Shown here in pieces: positions 35,726 to 47,824 of a DNA stretch of 64,000 nucleotides. Positions within the stretch are counted from its first letter, which is position 1; each line of letters starts with the position of its first letter. The DNA lies in contig NW_022098001.1 of the NCBI RefSeq assembly GCF_002288925.2, positions 16,336,256-16,400,255 on the forward strand. The letters run 5' to 3'. Position numbers and translations under genes: made by a program. Under the pieces are notes generated by a model. The model was not told where the DNA came from and made no database searches. It worked only from the letters and a program-made list of their open reading frames with translations. Origin of the DNA: Delphinapterus leucas (taxonomy: Eukaryota; Chordata; Mammalia; Artiodactyla; Monodontidae).

Positions 35726-38700
35726 AAACAAAATGATCTACCTTTGCAGCATCTAGAGAGAATGACAGTTGAAGCCATTTGAAAATTTGAGAAAAGTTAT
35801 GTTCATGTTATGACCTTGTAGAATAATCATTTGTTGAACCCTAATTTCCAATCTTTATATTTAAAAATGGAAATGAATGTATAGATGAAAACATAAATTT
35901 GTCATTTTGAAGTTTTCCTCACTATAATATTTTCAGGCAGAGGTTTCATGATGAATTTAAAACAAGGTATGGAACCTACAAGAAAATGAAAATCTGTTTA
36001 GATTTTCTTAAGCCTACCAAAATTGTAGAGAAACATAGTCACCACCTAGTGCCTTTTTTTGGGGTTTAGGGAAAAATGTTTTTATAATGCCCTAAGATAC
36101 TATTTAAAATGTATTGAACCTGACAAAGTGTAGATGAAGATGAATCAGAGGGAAACTTTGTCTGATAAATGAAGTGTGATAATATTTTGCTAAGGAAAAA
36201 ACAAGAATGATCTATGATTAAAAAGGAAACTGACACCAACATGAAACACACAAATTTCTGAATTGAATTATTCCATCAAAAAATAGACTTTAGTTTATCG
36301 CTTACATTGCTTTAATTTCTGATTCTCACAGTTTAAAATATCTGGTTGTATTATGCTTAACAAACATGTAAGTAACACTTGGGAGGCATTTATAAAGCAT
36401 CAAATACATCAGTAAATTTCATCAGAAGACTGTTTCAACCCATTTCACTGGACACAAAAATTGGTAAAAAATATTATTTTACATGAACATATTCTTATAT
36501 TAACTATATAATTTGCCAAACCACACATGGAAATTTAAAAAGAGAAAGATATTTTTCTTTGACCTGAAAGGAGGACCACACATATACTTCAGTGAATTGA
36601 AAACAGCTGTGTACAGTCTTTGGCACAGGCAAATTTTTTGAAAGATTACATCTGTATGGTCAGTTTGGGCTTTGATAAAATCACCATTAATGGATTTATG
36701 TATAAATATAAAAATATGTTGAACTTCTTAAAAACATTTTTAGAAGTTGAGACATCCACTCCTTGAATTAGTATTCTCTTTTTGTCCCTTTTTCTTGCAT
36801 TCTACTGGGTACACAGTTTGAATAATGCTGTTCAAATGCAAATATTAAACTTGAAGGAGTGATAAAACTATTGTAAACATTAAGAAATCTTAATTCTATC
36901 CTTGACTGTTGAATTTACTAAATGATACTTTGCAAATACTTAATCCATATATTACTCGGTTTCCTTGTAGAGTAAGATTAATAACTTCTTATTTACTGGA
37001 ATTTTTAAAGAAGATATAAAAACTAAGTGAAATCTTGAGAAGATTTCTATATTTATATATTGCCTATAATTAGAGTCAATATTTTCTCTTTTACCAGACA
37101 ATTTTCATTACATGTTGCATTCTTATTTTTTTTAATATAATGTAATTTATTTTATTTTGGTAGCATAAACTGGTGTCAGTAGGCACTGAATTGAACAGGT
37201 GAAAAGAGATGAATTTATCATATCAAAGATTTTCGTTATTCTTAATTGTATAATGAATGCCGTGTCAAGTGGCAACTCAAGGCAGCATGTGGTGATTCTG
37301 ACTGCAATGTAATAGTCATAAAAAATGTATTTATGAGACTCCACATCAGACATCTTCTGTGAATCAAACCCTAAAATGTAAAGCAATAACCTGGGAAGAG
37401 TTGTGAATACCTAAAGATGCAGGAGTGAATTTCAATTGATTTCCTGTTCTGCTTTTTCTCTTAGAAAGAACGAAAGACATCAATTCCACATGTGTATTTT
37501 TTTCCCAGGCATCAATGTTCTTGGAAATAAATCTGAGAAGTAAAAAAAATAATTTACTCTACACATGGATATTTGCTGTAAGAACGTCACGATGTTGGAA
37601 AATGAATGGAAAGGTTAAGTAGAAGACGTGCATCATTGCTATAATTTGTAAACTGGTGTGATAACCTCGTGTTTAATATTTTATGGAGTGGAAGGTGAAT
37701 GCTAGAGGGAGAAATGCCACTTGGAGATAAGGGAAATCATATGCTAAGAATGTGTATAAATATGCCTGAGAATTAACTTGAGTGTTTCTTTATTAATTGA
37801 TAGACTGGTGTAACATGACAATGAAATAATGAAGGTATCCTAGCAACCATATTTTCATAACAACTGTGACCTGTAAGACTGTGATGACTGTCAGCCACAT
37901 TTTGTTAATTCAGAAGGGTGAGCAAGAATAATTTCAATTAATAGAACCTCTCTGCAAACAAAATATAATCTAGATTTGATCACACTATGACCAGAATTTT
38001 TTAATTTATAAAAAAATAGTATACCTAGATGAATAAATTAAGTTGATAATATTCCATTTCTGGATGGTAGTTAGACATTCTATCATTTATTTAGTTGGTG
38101 TACAATCTGGAAAAAATCTTTCTAAAAATCCACAAAGACATGTCAATATTAGAAAATCTGCTTTTAGTATGAAATAACAAAACATAAAAAGGAGTTTACT
38201 TATAAGTTGACATTTCTATTTTTATCAACTTTTTAAATTTGAACAATACCAAAATGAAAACATTATATGTCCTTGTTTTGATATTCTAAAAAATAGTTTA
38301 TTTCTCTATGAGCCTCTTCTTTCCCACATATTGAATTTATCCAAATACTATTTCTTTAGTCAGTTAAAATTGATTCAAGGGATACATAATATATACCTAC
38401 TTTGGGCCTAAATGAAAGATCAACATAACATGAACATAACATGATCATAAAAATACTTCTAAAAATTTTTAGGTCTACTATTTTTTCAATTTACATCATC
38501 TCCTCTGATAGAAATAATTTGTCTGTCCAACAGAAACTTCTCTGTCTACTTGAAGTAAGTAGAAAAGGATTTGATACAGAGCATTAGTGTTTATCAAACT
38601 ATTGAGAGAGATAAGGAACAGAGATAAGGAACAGCTACCACTAGATCTCAGTACCTCTCTAAGGAGGCAGAAAGGTACAGACACTGCCAAGAACTTATGG

Positions 38701-40001
38701 CAATGATCACCATTCCCTCCATCAATGAAGCCAATGCTTCAAAAGAAAATACCTGGAGGCTGCTGCAAATATGTCACATCTGCCCAAACCCACATATAGT
38801 CCCATTGCAGCCAGAATGATGACATTGTTTCTGCTTCCTTTCCGCCTTTCAAGTTTCATCACTGCCTCTCACCTCTCATTAGAAGAATCATACCTAGAAC
38901 TCTTTTGACAGGAAATCTGAGAAATCTAGTTCTCAAGCTTCCAGCCTGTGCAACACAAGGAAGAGCTAAGAAGAAGAGAAATGGCGCTGACTTTGCAACA
39001 GACAATATGGCACCAGTATTAAGCCAGAGAACTTTCCTCTGGAGACAGTGTGGCAATTCCAAATACAACAGAGGAACTGTAGGAGGGACCTCTAGCTTGA
39101 AATGGTCTTTGGTATTTTAGTAACTATAATTAAAGAAATAAATGTAGTATAGTGGATGATACTTCTCTAATTTTATCAGTGTTACTACAATTTTTTCTGT
39201 GTTCTAATAAAGCTTAAAATTTATTTTGTGTTTTCAGTGAGATAACAATATGATTGTTAATCTGAATAGCTTTTGGAAATTTGGAATCATTTAACCCTAA
39301 CCAGATTTAACTAATTGGATTTATTATTGATATATAAGCAGAATAGGATATAAATGCTGTAGATTTTTTAAAAAGCAATCACAAAAGTGAAGGTAACACT
39401 AGTTAACAGACAGAATTAATCTTTAGCAATAACAGCTCTCATAATACATTTTTAGGTTTAGATGTCAGGTGCTCTTACTGTTTTCCATGTTTCCCCTCAG
39501 CAACTATGAAACAATTGGTGAGTTGCATAAATGAAAGAATTACAGCTTTCTGAGATGCACTTGGTTGAGATGATGCAAATAGATCTCTCCCTAGACAGAG
39601 AGGTGTCTGTCATTTTTACCATTTCATGCCAACGCTTAGCATGGTGCCTGGTACATCTAAGAAACCCAGTAAATATCTGCTGAATAATAAATTACTAGTA
39701 TTTAATTTGTGACATTTAATTCACATATAATTTTAGAAGTTGTGAGTATTTTTTCCTTGGAGAAACACATTGTCATAGAAGAAGGAACTTCAAAACTTGC
39801 CATTTTCAAATCTTTGATAATTGTTGAATCTGGATGGTAGTATAAAGAGGTTCATTGTACTTTTCTTTCTATTTTTGATTATGCTTTAATTCTTTCAGCA
39901 TAAATTTTCTTTTGAAACATTATCCTAGGAGATCTGATGCTCACAATCACAACAACCATTCTACAGTCGATAGATTGCTTCCACAGGTACAGTCTTCAAT
40001 C
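35726..40001. other. Unassigned sequence
   Basis: No gene recognised in 4.3 kb. Local items: a 14-bp tandem repeat ('gagataaggaacag' twice, about 38607-38634) and a possible L2/MIR 3' scrap at 39595-39690 ('tagcatggtgcctggtacatc', 'cagtaaatatctgctgaa'). The 38840-39020 segment may be an old repeat, not identified. Confidence 0.45.
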
Positions 40002-40015
40002 AAAGAGTCTAATAC
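40002..40015 (+). repeat. Decayed TSD, left copy (CHR SINE)
   Basis: 'aaagagtctaatac'; 12 of 14 positions match 40209-40222. Confidence 0.7.
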
Positions 40016-40017
40016 AA

Positions 40018-40208
40018 GGGCTTCCCTGGTGGCACAGGGTTGAGAGTCTGCCTGCCGATGCAGGGGACATGGGTTCATGCCCCAGTCCGGAAAGATACCA
40101 CATGGCACGGAGCGGCTGGGCCCGTGAGCCATGGCCACTGAGCCTGCACGTCCGGAGCCTGTGCGCTGCAACAGGAGAGGCCACAACAATGAGAGGCCCA
40201 CGTACTAC
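40018..40208 (+). mobile_element. CHR-type SINE, short form
   Basis: 'gggcttccctggtggcacag' head, 'ctgcctgccgatgcaggggac', 'gggttcatgccccagtcc', 'gagccatggccactgagcc' and 'ggagaggccacaacaatgag' give the roughly 190-bp short CHR form abundant in cetaceans. The A box is mutated. The poly(A) tail is lost: 'cgtactac' runs straight into the right TSD copy. Flanked by a 14-bp TSD with two mismatches, so older than the SINE at 9463. Confidence 0.93.
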
Positions 40209-40222
40209 AAGGAGTCCAATAC
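40209..40222 (+). repeat. Decayed TSD, right copy (CHR SINE)
   Basis: 'aaggagtccaatac'; two mismatches to 40002-40015. Confidence 0.7.
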
Positions 40223-40637
40223 TGGCCTCATATCCAAGCTCTAGTCTATGGCCGTAAAACTGCCTGGGAGGCATGTTTCTTCTTTTTTTTTTAGAAAACA
40301 TCTTTATTGGAATATAATTACTTTACAGTGTTGTGTTAGTTTCTGCTGTATAACAAAGTGAATCAGCTATACGCATACGTATATTTCCATATCCCCTCCC
40401 TCTTGCATCTCCCTCTCACCCCTCTAGGTGGTCACAAAGCACCAAGTTGATCTCTCTGTGCCATGCAGCTGCTTCCCACTAGCTAGCTATCTTACATTTG
40501 GTAGTGTATATATGTCAAAGCTACTCTCTCACTTCTCCTCAGCTTACGCTTCCCCCTCCCCGGGCTTTCAAGTCCATTCTCTACATCTGTGTCTTTATAT
40601 CTGTCCTGCCCCTAGGTTCTTCAGAACCATATTTTTT

Positions 40638-43042
40638 TTAGATTCCATATATTTGTGTTAGCATATGATATTTGTTTTTGTCTTTCAGACTTATTTCACT
40701 CTGTATGAGGGACCTTAGGTCCATCCACCTCACTACAAATAACTCAATTTAATTTCTTTTTATGGCTGAGTAATATGCCATTGTATATACGTGCCACATC
40801 TTCTTTATCCATTCATCTGTCAATGGACACTTAGGTAGCTTCCATGTCCTGGCTATTGTAAATAGTGCTGCAATGAACATTGTGGTAGATGACTCTTTTT
40901 GAATTATGGTTTCTCAGGGTATATGCCCAGTAGTGCGATTACTGGGTCATATGGTAGTTATATTTTTAGTATTTTAAGGAACCTCCATATTGTTCTCTAT
41001 AGTGGCTGAATCAATTTACATTCCCATCAACAGTGAAGGAGGGTTCCCTTTTCTCTACACCCTCTCCAGCATTTATTGTTTGTAGATTTTTTGATGATGA
41101 CCAGTGTGAGATGATACCGCATTGTAGTTTTGATTTGCATTTCTCTAATGATTAATGATGTTGAACATCTTTTCATGTGTTTGGTGGCAATTTGTGTATC
41201 TTCTTTGGAGAAATGTCTATTTAGGTCTTCTGCCCATTTTTGGACTGGGCTGTTTGTTTTTTTGATATTCAGCTGCATGAGCTGCTTGTATATTTGGGAG
41301 ATTAATCCTTTGTTGGTTGCTTCATTTGCAAATATTTTCTCCCATTTTGAGGGTTGTCTTTTTGTCTTGTTTATGGTTTCCTTTGTTGTGCAAAAGCTTT
41401 GAAGTTTCATTAGGTCCCATTTGTTTATTTTTGTTTTTATTTCTATTTCTCTACAAGGTGGTTCAAAAAGGATCTGGCTGTGATTTATGTCATAGAGCGT
41501 TCTGCCTATGTTTCCCTCTAAGAGTTTGATAGTGTCTGGCCTTACATTTAGGTCTTTAATCCATTTTGAGCTTATTTTTGTGTATGGTGTTAGGGAGTGT
41601 TCTAATTTCACTCTTTTAAATGTAGCAGTCCAGTTTTCCCAGTACCAATTATTGAAGAGGTTGTCTTTTCTCCATTGTATATTCTTGCCACCTTTGTCAA
41701 AGATAAGGTGACCATAGGTGCATGGATTTATCCCTGGGCTTTGTATCCTGTACCATTGATTTATATTTCTGTTTTTGTGCCAGTACCATACTGTCTTGAT
41801 TACTATAGCTCTGTAGTATAGTCTGAAGTCCAGGAGCCTGATTCCTCCAGCTCCATTTTTCTTTCTCAAGATTGTTTTGGCTACTCGGGGTCTTTTGTGT
41901 TTCCATACAAATAGTGCAATGTTTTGTTCTAGTTCTGTGAAAAATGCCATTGGTAGCTTGATAGGGATTGCACTGAATCTGTAGATTGCTTTGGGTTGTA
42001 GAGTCATTTTCACAATGTTGATTCTTCCGATCCAAGAACATGGTATATCTCTCCATCTGTTTGTGTCTTCTTTGATTTCTTTCATCAGTGTCGTATAGTT
42101 TTCTGCATACAGGTCTTTTGTCTCCTTAGGTAGGTTTATTCCTAGATATTTTATTCTTTTTGTTGCAGTGGTAAATGGGAGTCTTTCCTTAATTTCTCTT
42201 TCAGATTTTTCATCATTAGTTTATAGGAATGCAAGAGATTTCTGTGCATTAATTTTGTATCCTGCTACTCTACCAAATTCATTGATTAGTTCTAGCAGTT
42301 TTCTGGTAGCATCTTTAGGATTCTCTGTGTATAGTATCATGTCATCTGCAAACAGTGAGAGGTTTACTTCTTCTTTTCAGATTTAGATTCCTTTAATTTA
42401 TTTTTCTTCTCTGATGGCTGTGGCTAAAAGTTTGAAAACTATGCTGAATAATTGTGGTGAGAGTAGGCAAAGTTGTCTTGTTCCTGACCTTAGTAGAAAT
42501 GTTTTCAGTTTTTCACCATTAAGAACGATGTCCATCTTGTTTAATGTGTCATTTAAAGCTTGTGTTTTCTTATTTATTTTCTGTTTGGATGATTTGTCCA
42601 TTGGTGAAAGTGGGATGTTATAGTCCCCTACTATGATTCTATTACTGTCAATTTCCCCCTTTATGGCTATTAGCACTTGCCTTATGTATTGAGATGCTCC
42701 TATGTTGGGTTTATAAATATTTACAATTGTTATATCTTCTTCTTGGATTGATCCTTTGATCCTTATGTAGTGTCTCTGTAATAGTCTTTATTTTAAAGTC
42801 TATTTTGTCTGATATGAGAATTGCTACTCCAGCTTTCTTTTGATTTCAATTTGAATGCAATATCTTTTTCCATCCCCTCACTTTCAGTCTGTATGTGTCC
42901 CTAGGTCTGAAGTGGGTCTCTTGTAGACAGCATATATATGGGTCTTGTTTTTTATCCGTTCAGCCAGTCTATGTGTTTTGGTTGGAGCTTTTAATACATT
43001 TACATTAAAGGTAGTTATTAATATGTATGTTCCAATTACCGT
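40638..43042 (-). pseudogene. L1 ORF2 pseudogene (endonuclease / reverse transcriptase), deleted
   Basis: ORF2 normally encodes an N-terminal APE-like endonuclease, a reverse transcriptase and a C-terminal cysteine-rich part, about 3.8 kb. Here about 2.4 kb remain. The start codon is ACG (43040-43042) where the plus-strand copy at 59997 has ATG. The endonuclease part runs to about 42560 and then jumps inside 'aagatggacatcgttct' to the reverse-transcriptase segment '[17 protein letters not shown]', so the linker and the first part of the reverse transcriptase are gone. The FADD-type catalytic box survives at about 42333-42357 (FADDM). The longest intact piece is 352 codons (41027-42085), the C-terminal half. 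Frameshifts and stops break the rest. Not a functional gene. Confidence 0.9.
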
Positions 43043-43074
43043 TTTCTTAATTGTTTTGGTTTTGTTATTGTAGG

Positions 43075-43987
43075 TCTTTTCCTTATCTTGTGTTTCCTTC
43101 CTAGAGAAGTTCCTTTGGCATTTATTGTAAAGCTGGCTTTGTGGTGCTGAATTCTCTTAACTTTTGCTTATCTGTAAAGGTTTTATTTTCTCCATCGAAT
43201 CTGAATGGGATCCTTGCTGGGTAGAGTAATCTTGGTTGTAGGTTTTTCCCTTTCATCACTTGCAATATGTCCTGCCACTCCCTTCTGGTTTGCAGAGTTT
43301 CTGCAGAAAGATCAGCCATTAACTTCATGGGGATTCCCTTGTATGTTATTTGTTGCTCTTCCCTTGCTGCTTTTAATATTTTTTCTTTGTATTTAATTTT
43401 TGATAGTTTGATTCATATGTGTCTCGGTGTGTTTCTCTTTGGGTTTATCCTGTATGGGACTGTCTGTGCTTCCTGGGCTTGACTGACTATTTCCTTTCCT
43501 ATGTTAGGGAAGTTTTCGACTACAATCTCTTTAAATATTTTCTCAGACCCTTTCTTTTTCTGTTCTTCTTCTGGGACCCCTATAAGTCAAAAGTTCGTGT
43601 ACTTAATGTTGTCCCAGAGGTCTCTGAGATTGTCTTCAATTCTTTTCATTCTTTTTTCTTTATTCTGCTCCCTGGCAGTATTTCCACCATTTTATCTTCC
43701 TGCTCACTTATCTGTTCTTCTGCCTCAGTTATTCTGTTACTGATTCCTTCTAGAGTATTTTTTAATTTCAGTAATTGTGTTGTTCATCACTGTTTGTTTG
43801 CTCTTCAGTTCTTCTAGATCCTTTTTAAATGTTTCTTTTATTTTCTCCATTCTGGTTCTGAAATTTTGGATCATCTTTACTGTCATTACTCTGAATTCTT
43901 TTTCATATAGGTTGCTTATTTCATCTTCATTTATTTGGACTTGTAGGTTTTTACATTGCTCCTTCGTCTGTAACATAATTTTGTCAT
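43075..43987 (-). pseudogene. L1 ORF1 pseudogene (nucleic-acid chaperone)
   Basis: ORF1 proteins form trimers through a coiled coil and bind L1 RNA through an RRM-like and a C-terminal domain. Recognisable pieces on the minus strand: 'NEDEISNLYEKEFRVM..' with the heptad-rich 'RMEKIKETFKKDLEELKSK' (43737-43976), and the C-terminal 'ETLQTRREWQDILQVMKGKNLQPRLLYPARI' segment (43122-43328). Frameshifts separate these parts. The length of 913 bp is close to the 927 bp of the plus-strand copy. The first codons are altered next to a T/A-rich stretch at 43990-44030. Confidence 0.85.
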
Positions 43988-45663
43988 TTCTTTTTTATTT
44001 TTTAATTTTTTTTTATTTTTATTTTTTATGGGTCATGCTGTATTCCTTTCTTACTTCTTGTTTGGCCTGAGGCATCCAGCCTGGAGTTTGTAAGCAGTTG
44101 GATAGAGCTGGGTCTTGGTGCTGAGTGAGGACCTCCAGGAGACCTCACTCTGATTGATATTCCCTGGGGTCTTAGGTTCTCTGTTAGTCCAGCAGTTTGG
44201 ACTCAGAGCTCCCACCGCAGGAGCTCGGGCCCAAACTCCAGCCTGGGAACAAAGATTCTACAAGCTTCATGTTGTGGGGAAAAAAAAAAAATGAAGACTG
44301 AAAGAAAAAAAGGAACAGTACAATATCAAAGAATAAAAAATAAAATAAAATTAGAAAGGTAAAAAATATATTAGGAAAAATAAAGCTATAATTGAAACAA
44401 CTGCAACAAGGTAAAATAAAACCACAACACAAAAAAAACAAAAAAGGAAAAAAAAGGGGAGGGGGTGGGAAACAAGCCAAAAGGAGCTATCACTAACAAA
44501 GTATAAAGAATAAAATAAAATTGGAAAAATAAAAGATTTATTAGGAAAAATAAAAATTCAAAAGAATCAACAGCAATGAATCAACAAGGTAAAACAGAAC
44601 CCCAATCTAAAAGAGGAAAAAAGAAAAGAAAAGAATAAAGCCTTCTCTTTTGGGGCAGAGTTTAGGCAGTGGTGGGGGTGGTGGGAGATGGAACTTAGGC
44701 AGGGGTGGGGTTTGGGGGACAGGACCTAGGCAGGTGGGGGTATGACATTTGAGCATGGGGCAGGGCCTCAGCAGGGCAATGTTCAAGCATGGCTTGGGGT
44801 CTGCGCAGAAGGGGAGAGGCAGCACGTGGGAAGGAGGGCTGTGGAATGTGGGGTTCCAGAGTTAGGAGGTAGGGCCCTAAGTGAGGGTGTGTAGGTGGGG
44901 TTTAGGCCCAGCTCATTGGAGAGGGTCTCCGAGTGTAGAGGTGCGGCCCTGGTGGGGTGTAGGGGAGGGGCTTGGGCTCTGCATGGCAGGAGGGAGGCTC
45001 TGAGGACAGAGGATTAGTTCTGGGATCCCAACAGGCTTCCCGGTGCTTAAGTGGACAGGGAAAGCAGTTGCCCTGTTCCCTTTTATTCCTTCCTGCCCCT
45101 CCTCCACTCTCTCCCCCAGGGTCTCCCCCGTCGCTGCTGAACCCCTAACCACGGGTGGGTCCCACTGGGTGTAGGAACTCCTTCCCTCCCCCAGCCACCC
45201 CTCAGGAGTGCTGGTTCCAGAGGTCTGACCTTTATTTTTGCTCCCCCTTCTCCCCCTCACACTCCCTCAGGACCTGCAGGGCTGGAGGCGGCCTAGGTGG
45301 GCAGAGGATCAGGCCTGGGATCTCAGCAAGTTCCTGGCGGTCCAAGTGGGTGGGGGAAACCTGGCTATGCTCCCTTTTGATCCTCTGCCCTCCCAACGGT
45401 TCCCCAATTTCCCCCTACTGGCGTGGGATCCCTGCCCCTCCCCCAGCCACCCCTCAGGGGCACCAGTCCCATCCCGCCTCCACTTCTCCTGCCCCTTCAC
45501 TCCCCCCATGCCCCACGTCCTACCGGGTTGCCGGGGGTTCCTCCCATCTTCTTAGGTGTCCGTGGTCCCCCACCAGTACTTGGTAGGTGCCCTAGTTGTG
45601 AGGAGACGCGAATTACGCATCCTCTTAGTACACCATCTTGACTCCGCCCCTGGTTATCTTGAG
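43988..45663 (-). promoter_or_regulatory. L1 5' UTR (internal promoter region), internally repetitive
   Basis: The 5' UTR carries the L1 internal promoter. Here it spans about 1.7 kb, G+C-rich near the 5' end (44640-45650) and A-rich in the middle (44281-44640 as read on the plus strand). Two internal duplications are visible: an A-rich unit with period about 177 bp ('attaggaaaaataaa' and 'caacaaggtaaaa' recur), and a G+C-rich unit recurring after about 250-295 bp ('ctcccccagccacccctcag' at about 45186 and 45438; 'agaggat...gggatc' at 45008 and 45303). Its sequence is not the same as the 5' UTR of the plus-strand L1 at 57082. Confidence 0.75.
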
Positions 45664-45769
45664 TATTTCTTCTTAACTCATCTTCACTTTCCTCTCATAT
45701 ATAATATGTCAATAATAACATCACTGAATAGGGCTCTCTTTGTGTGTATTATACAGAATAATACAATAA

Positions 45770-45975
45770 TATGTCAGCTATTATTTATTTATTCTGTGTG
45801 GCAGGAATCATGCTTTAAATATTTTACTTCATTTAGTACTCACAATAATCTTATCAGGTAGGTTCATATACTATCCACAATTTACAGGAGGAATTGGAGA
45901 TGCTGAATCAACTGCTCAACACCACACAGTTTTTATATAACAGAGCTGTGGTTTAAACTCAGGACCAAATCCTTC
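45770..45975 (-). repeat. MIR SINE, antisense
   Basis: 'agctattatttatttattctgtgtggcagg', 'tacttcatttagtactcacaataatcttatcaggtagg', 'atttacaggaggaattggaga', 'accacacagtttttatataacagagctgtgg' follow MIR from its 3' end back to the B box. Confidence 0.85.
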
Positions 45976-46458
45976 CAATCAACAATAACAACAGTCTCAG
46001 TGAAAAAACTTGGTAAATTGCACTACACTAAACCCACAGAAAGCATTGTTAATAAGGAATTGAATGACTAAATTGTAGATTCTTTAATACCAGTAAAAGT
46101 AGAGATATATATTCAAGCTTTAAAATATATAGATTGGCATAAAACTGTAAGTATTGTGTTGCTATAGTTCTTTGATTCCATGTACATCACTGGAAATATG
46201 ATACAAGAGGAGCTTTGAACAAAATTTAGAATGTGTGTCTGTGTTTGATAAGAAGATGAGAAAAACATTTCTCCAACCAGATTTTTTAAAAGTTAACTTT
46301 TCCTCTTTATTTTTTCTCATTGTTAAAGTACTTTTGATTTGATTTTCAAATCTTGAGTTTCTGATAGTAGAACTTGGGAATATTCTGAATTAGTTTATTT
46401 TTTGTTGGCTCTGACCAGAATCTTTCAAGTTACTTTTTATATTTCTGAAAATGTCTGA
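45976..46458. other. Unassigned sequence
   Basis: No gene or named repeat recognised. Confidence 0.5.
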
Positions 46459-46666
46459 TTTTTTTTTTCTTTTTGCGGTACACGGGCCTCTCATTGCTGT
46501 GGCCTCTCCCGTTGCGCAGCACAGGCTCCGGACGCGCAGGCTCAGCGGCCATGGCTCATGGGCCCAGCTGCTGCGTGGCATGTGGGATCCTCCCGGACTG
46601 GGGCATGAACCCGTGTCCCCTGCATCGGCAGGCGGACTCTCAACCACTGTGCCACTAGGGAAGTCC
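46459..46666 (-). mobile_element. CHR-type SINE, short form, antisense
   Basis: T run (poly(A)) then 'gcggtacacgggcctctca', 'gcacaggctccggacgcgc', 'cggccatggctcatgggcc', 'gaacccgtgtcccctgc' and 'ccactagggaagtcc'. This is the reverse complement of the short CHR form and is less diverged than the copy at 40018. The tRNA-derived head is at the right end. Only 'gtctga' is shared by the two flanks, so the TSD is short or decayed. Confidence 0.95.
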
Positions 46667-47109
46667 AGTCTGACAAATTTAAGATAATGTATGGCAGTAG
46701 TTTAAATGGCAAGTTTGTTTTTTAGAATGTTCATGAGAAATGATTTTACATTCTAGACTTGCTACTTATTGTTTAGATAAATATCTCCTGACTCAAAACA
46801 AGGTCAGTATGTATAAACTATATTCATACATAATCTTTATAAATCTTTTTAGGCCACAATTCATCTTCCCCTCCCAATATTTCTGAGCGAAAATTAATAC
46901 CATGTGATAACATGGTTTATGTTGTCTTCTTCCACCTATTCAGCATAATTTGGCAATGCTGGTGAGGAGCTCATCTTATACCCACCAATTTATTTGTTAG
47001 TTACTGTTTTGTAGCATCGCTCACCTACATAAGGACTTCATTCTCACAGTTATGCCTTCCTGCTTCTGCATCATCAGTTTTCCCCTCAGAAATTGGTCAT
47101 TCCTAGAAG
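46667..47109. other. Unassigned sequence
   Basis: No gene or named repeat recognised. Confidence 0.5.
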
Positions 47110-47390
47110 CATAACAGAATATCTCTCATTCTAAAAAGAGATAAGTGAAATTCTCCCTTGGTCTCTTGAGCTCTTCCAACCACTGTCCCTTCTCTCTGCT
47201 CACCTTCACATCAAAACTCCTTGAAAGAGTTTTTATGCTGTGTCTCTATTTTCTCACCTCCATCTTCCCTTCAGCTGACTCAAAGTTATCTTCTATTCCC
47301 TTCTTTCCACTGAAAAAAGCACCAGTTTTTGTCCACCACAACCTCCACTCAGTTTGGTCATGCTAGATACTTGAAATAAATTCTAACATA
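47110..47390 (+). repeat. L2 ORF2 reverse-transcriptase fragment
   Basis: The plus-strand frame at 47145-47366 reads '..NHCPFSLLTFTSKLLERVF..YFLTSIFP', which matches the reverse-transcriptase segment of L2/CR1-type LINEs that precedes the active site ('P-S-L-L..SKLLERV..RL..FLTS'). It is a decayed pseudogene fragment, not a host gene. Confidence 0.6.
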
Positions 47391-47394
47391 GCTA

Positions 47395-47530
47395 CTGTTG
47401 ATATGTGTTCTGCAGATAAAGAAACAGGCTTAGAGAGTTTGCCCAAGGTTGCACACATAGTGAATGATAGATCCAGAGCTCCAACCCAGGTAGTCTGACT
47501 CCAAGTTCTGCATTCTTAACTAGAGAGTAC
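47395..47530 (-). repeat. MIR remnant, antisense
   Basis: 'gataaagaaacaggcttagagag', 'gcccaaggttgcacacatagtg', 'gctccaacccaggtagtctgactcc', 'cattcttaac' are the reverse complement of a MIR from core to head. Confidence 0.9.
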
Positions 47531-47544
47531 AAATACCTCCTTTA

Positions 47545-47820
47545 GGGAAAATTCCCCCCTGACATCTTCATCTTCCCCACCCTTCCAACCCCCGCCCTTG
47601 CACTAGACTTAGAATCCCTGTTATAGGCTACCATATAACTCAGTATGCCTTTTTCACAGTATATACATCACAGTTTGTAATTATATACTTATTTTTTAAT
47701 ATTTTAACATCTGCTTTTCCTACAAATCTGTAAGCTTCTGAAGTCAAAAAACAATATTACCTCTCTTTCGGTTATTGTTATCCCTAGTGTGAAACAGATT
47801 TTGAATGAACGAATGAACTA
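47545..47820 (+). repeat. L2 LINE 3' end
   Basis: 'gacttagaatccctgtt', 'aaatctgtaagcttctgaagtc', 'gttattgttatccctagtg', 'ttgaatgaacgaatgaac' follow the sense L2 3' end. Confidence 0.7.
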
Positions 47821-47824
47821 AAAT

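Larger units (their letters stand above)
40281..45663 (-). mobile_element. Nearly full-length L1 on the minus strand, internally deleted
   Basis: Read on the minus strand: 5' UTR (45663-43988), ORF1 (43987-43075), ORF2 (43042-40638), 3' UTR (40637-40285) and a T run (poly(A)) at about 40281-40292. The 5' edge 'ggggcggagtcaagatgg' is a typical L1 start. An AATAAA on the minus strand lies at 40303-40308. ORF2 lacks about 1.4 kb. A 9-bp 'tttcttctt' at 40276-40284 and 45666-45674 could be a TSD, but it is T-rich and would place about 13 extra bases before the recognisable 5' end, so I give it little weight. The element is dead as a protein source. Confidence 0.9.

Noticed and set aside
41027..42085. 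352-codon open frame as a possible host gene
   Set aside because: It is the C-terminal half of L1 ORF2 on the minus strand and sits in order between other L1 parts.
44640..45650. G+C-rich, CpG-bearing block as a gene promoter or CpG island, with frames up to 143 codons
   Set aside because: It lies exactly between L1 ORF1 and the L1 5' edge on the minus strand and is the L1 leader; the frames have no domain and arise from G+C richness.
40276..45674. 'tttcttctt' at both edges as the TSD of the minus-strand L1
   Set aside because: Only 9 bp, T-rich and next to the T run, and it would require about 13 unexplained bases before the L1 5' edge; left as a weak candidate only.
46451..46680. TSD of the SINE at 46459
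   Set aside because: Only 'gtctga' is shared next to the T run; too short to claim.
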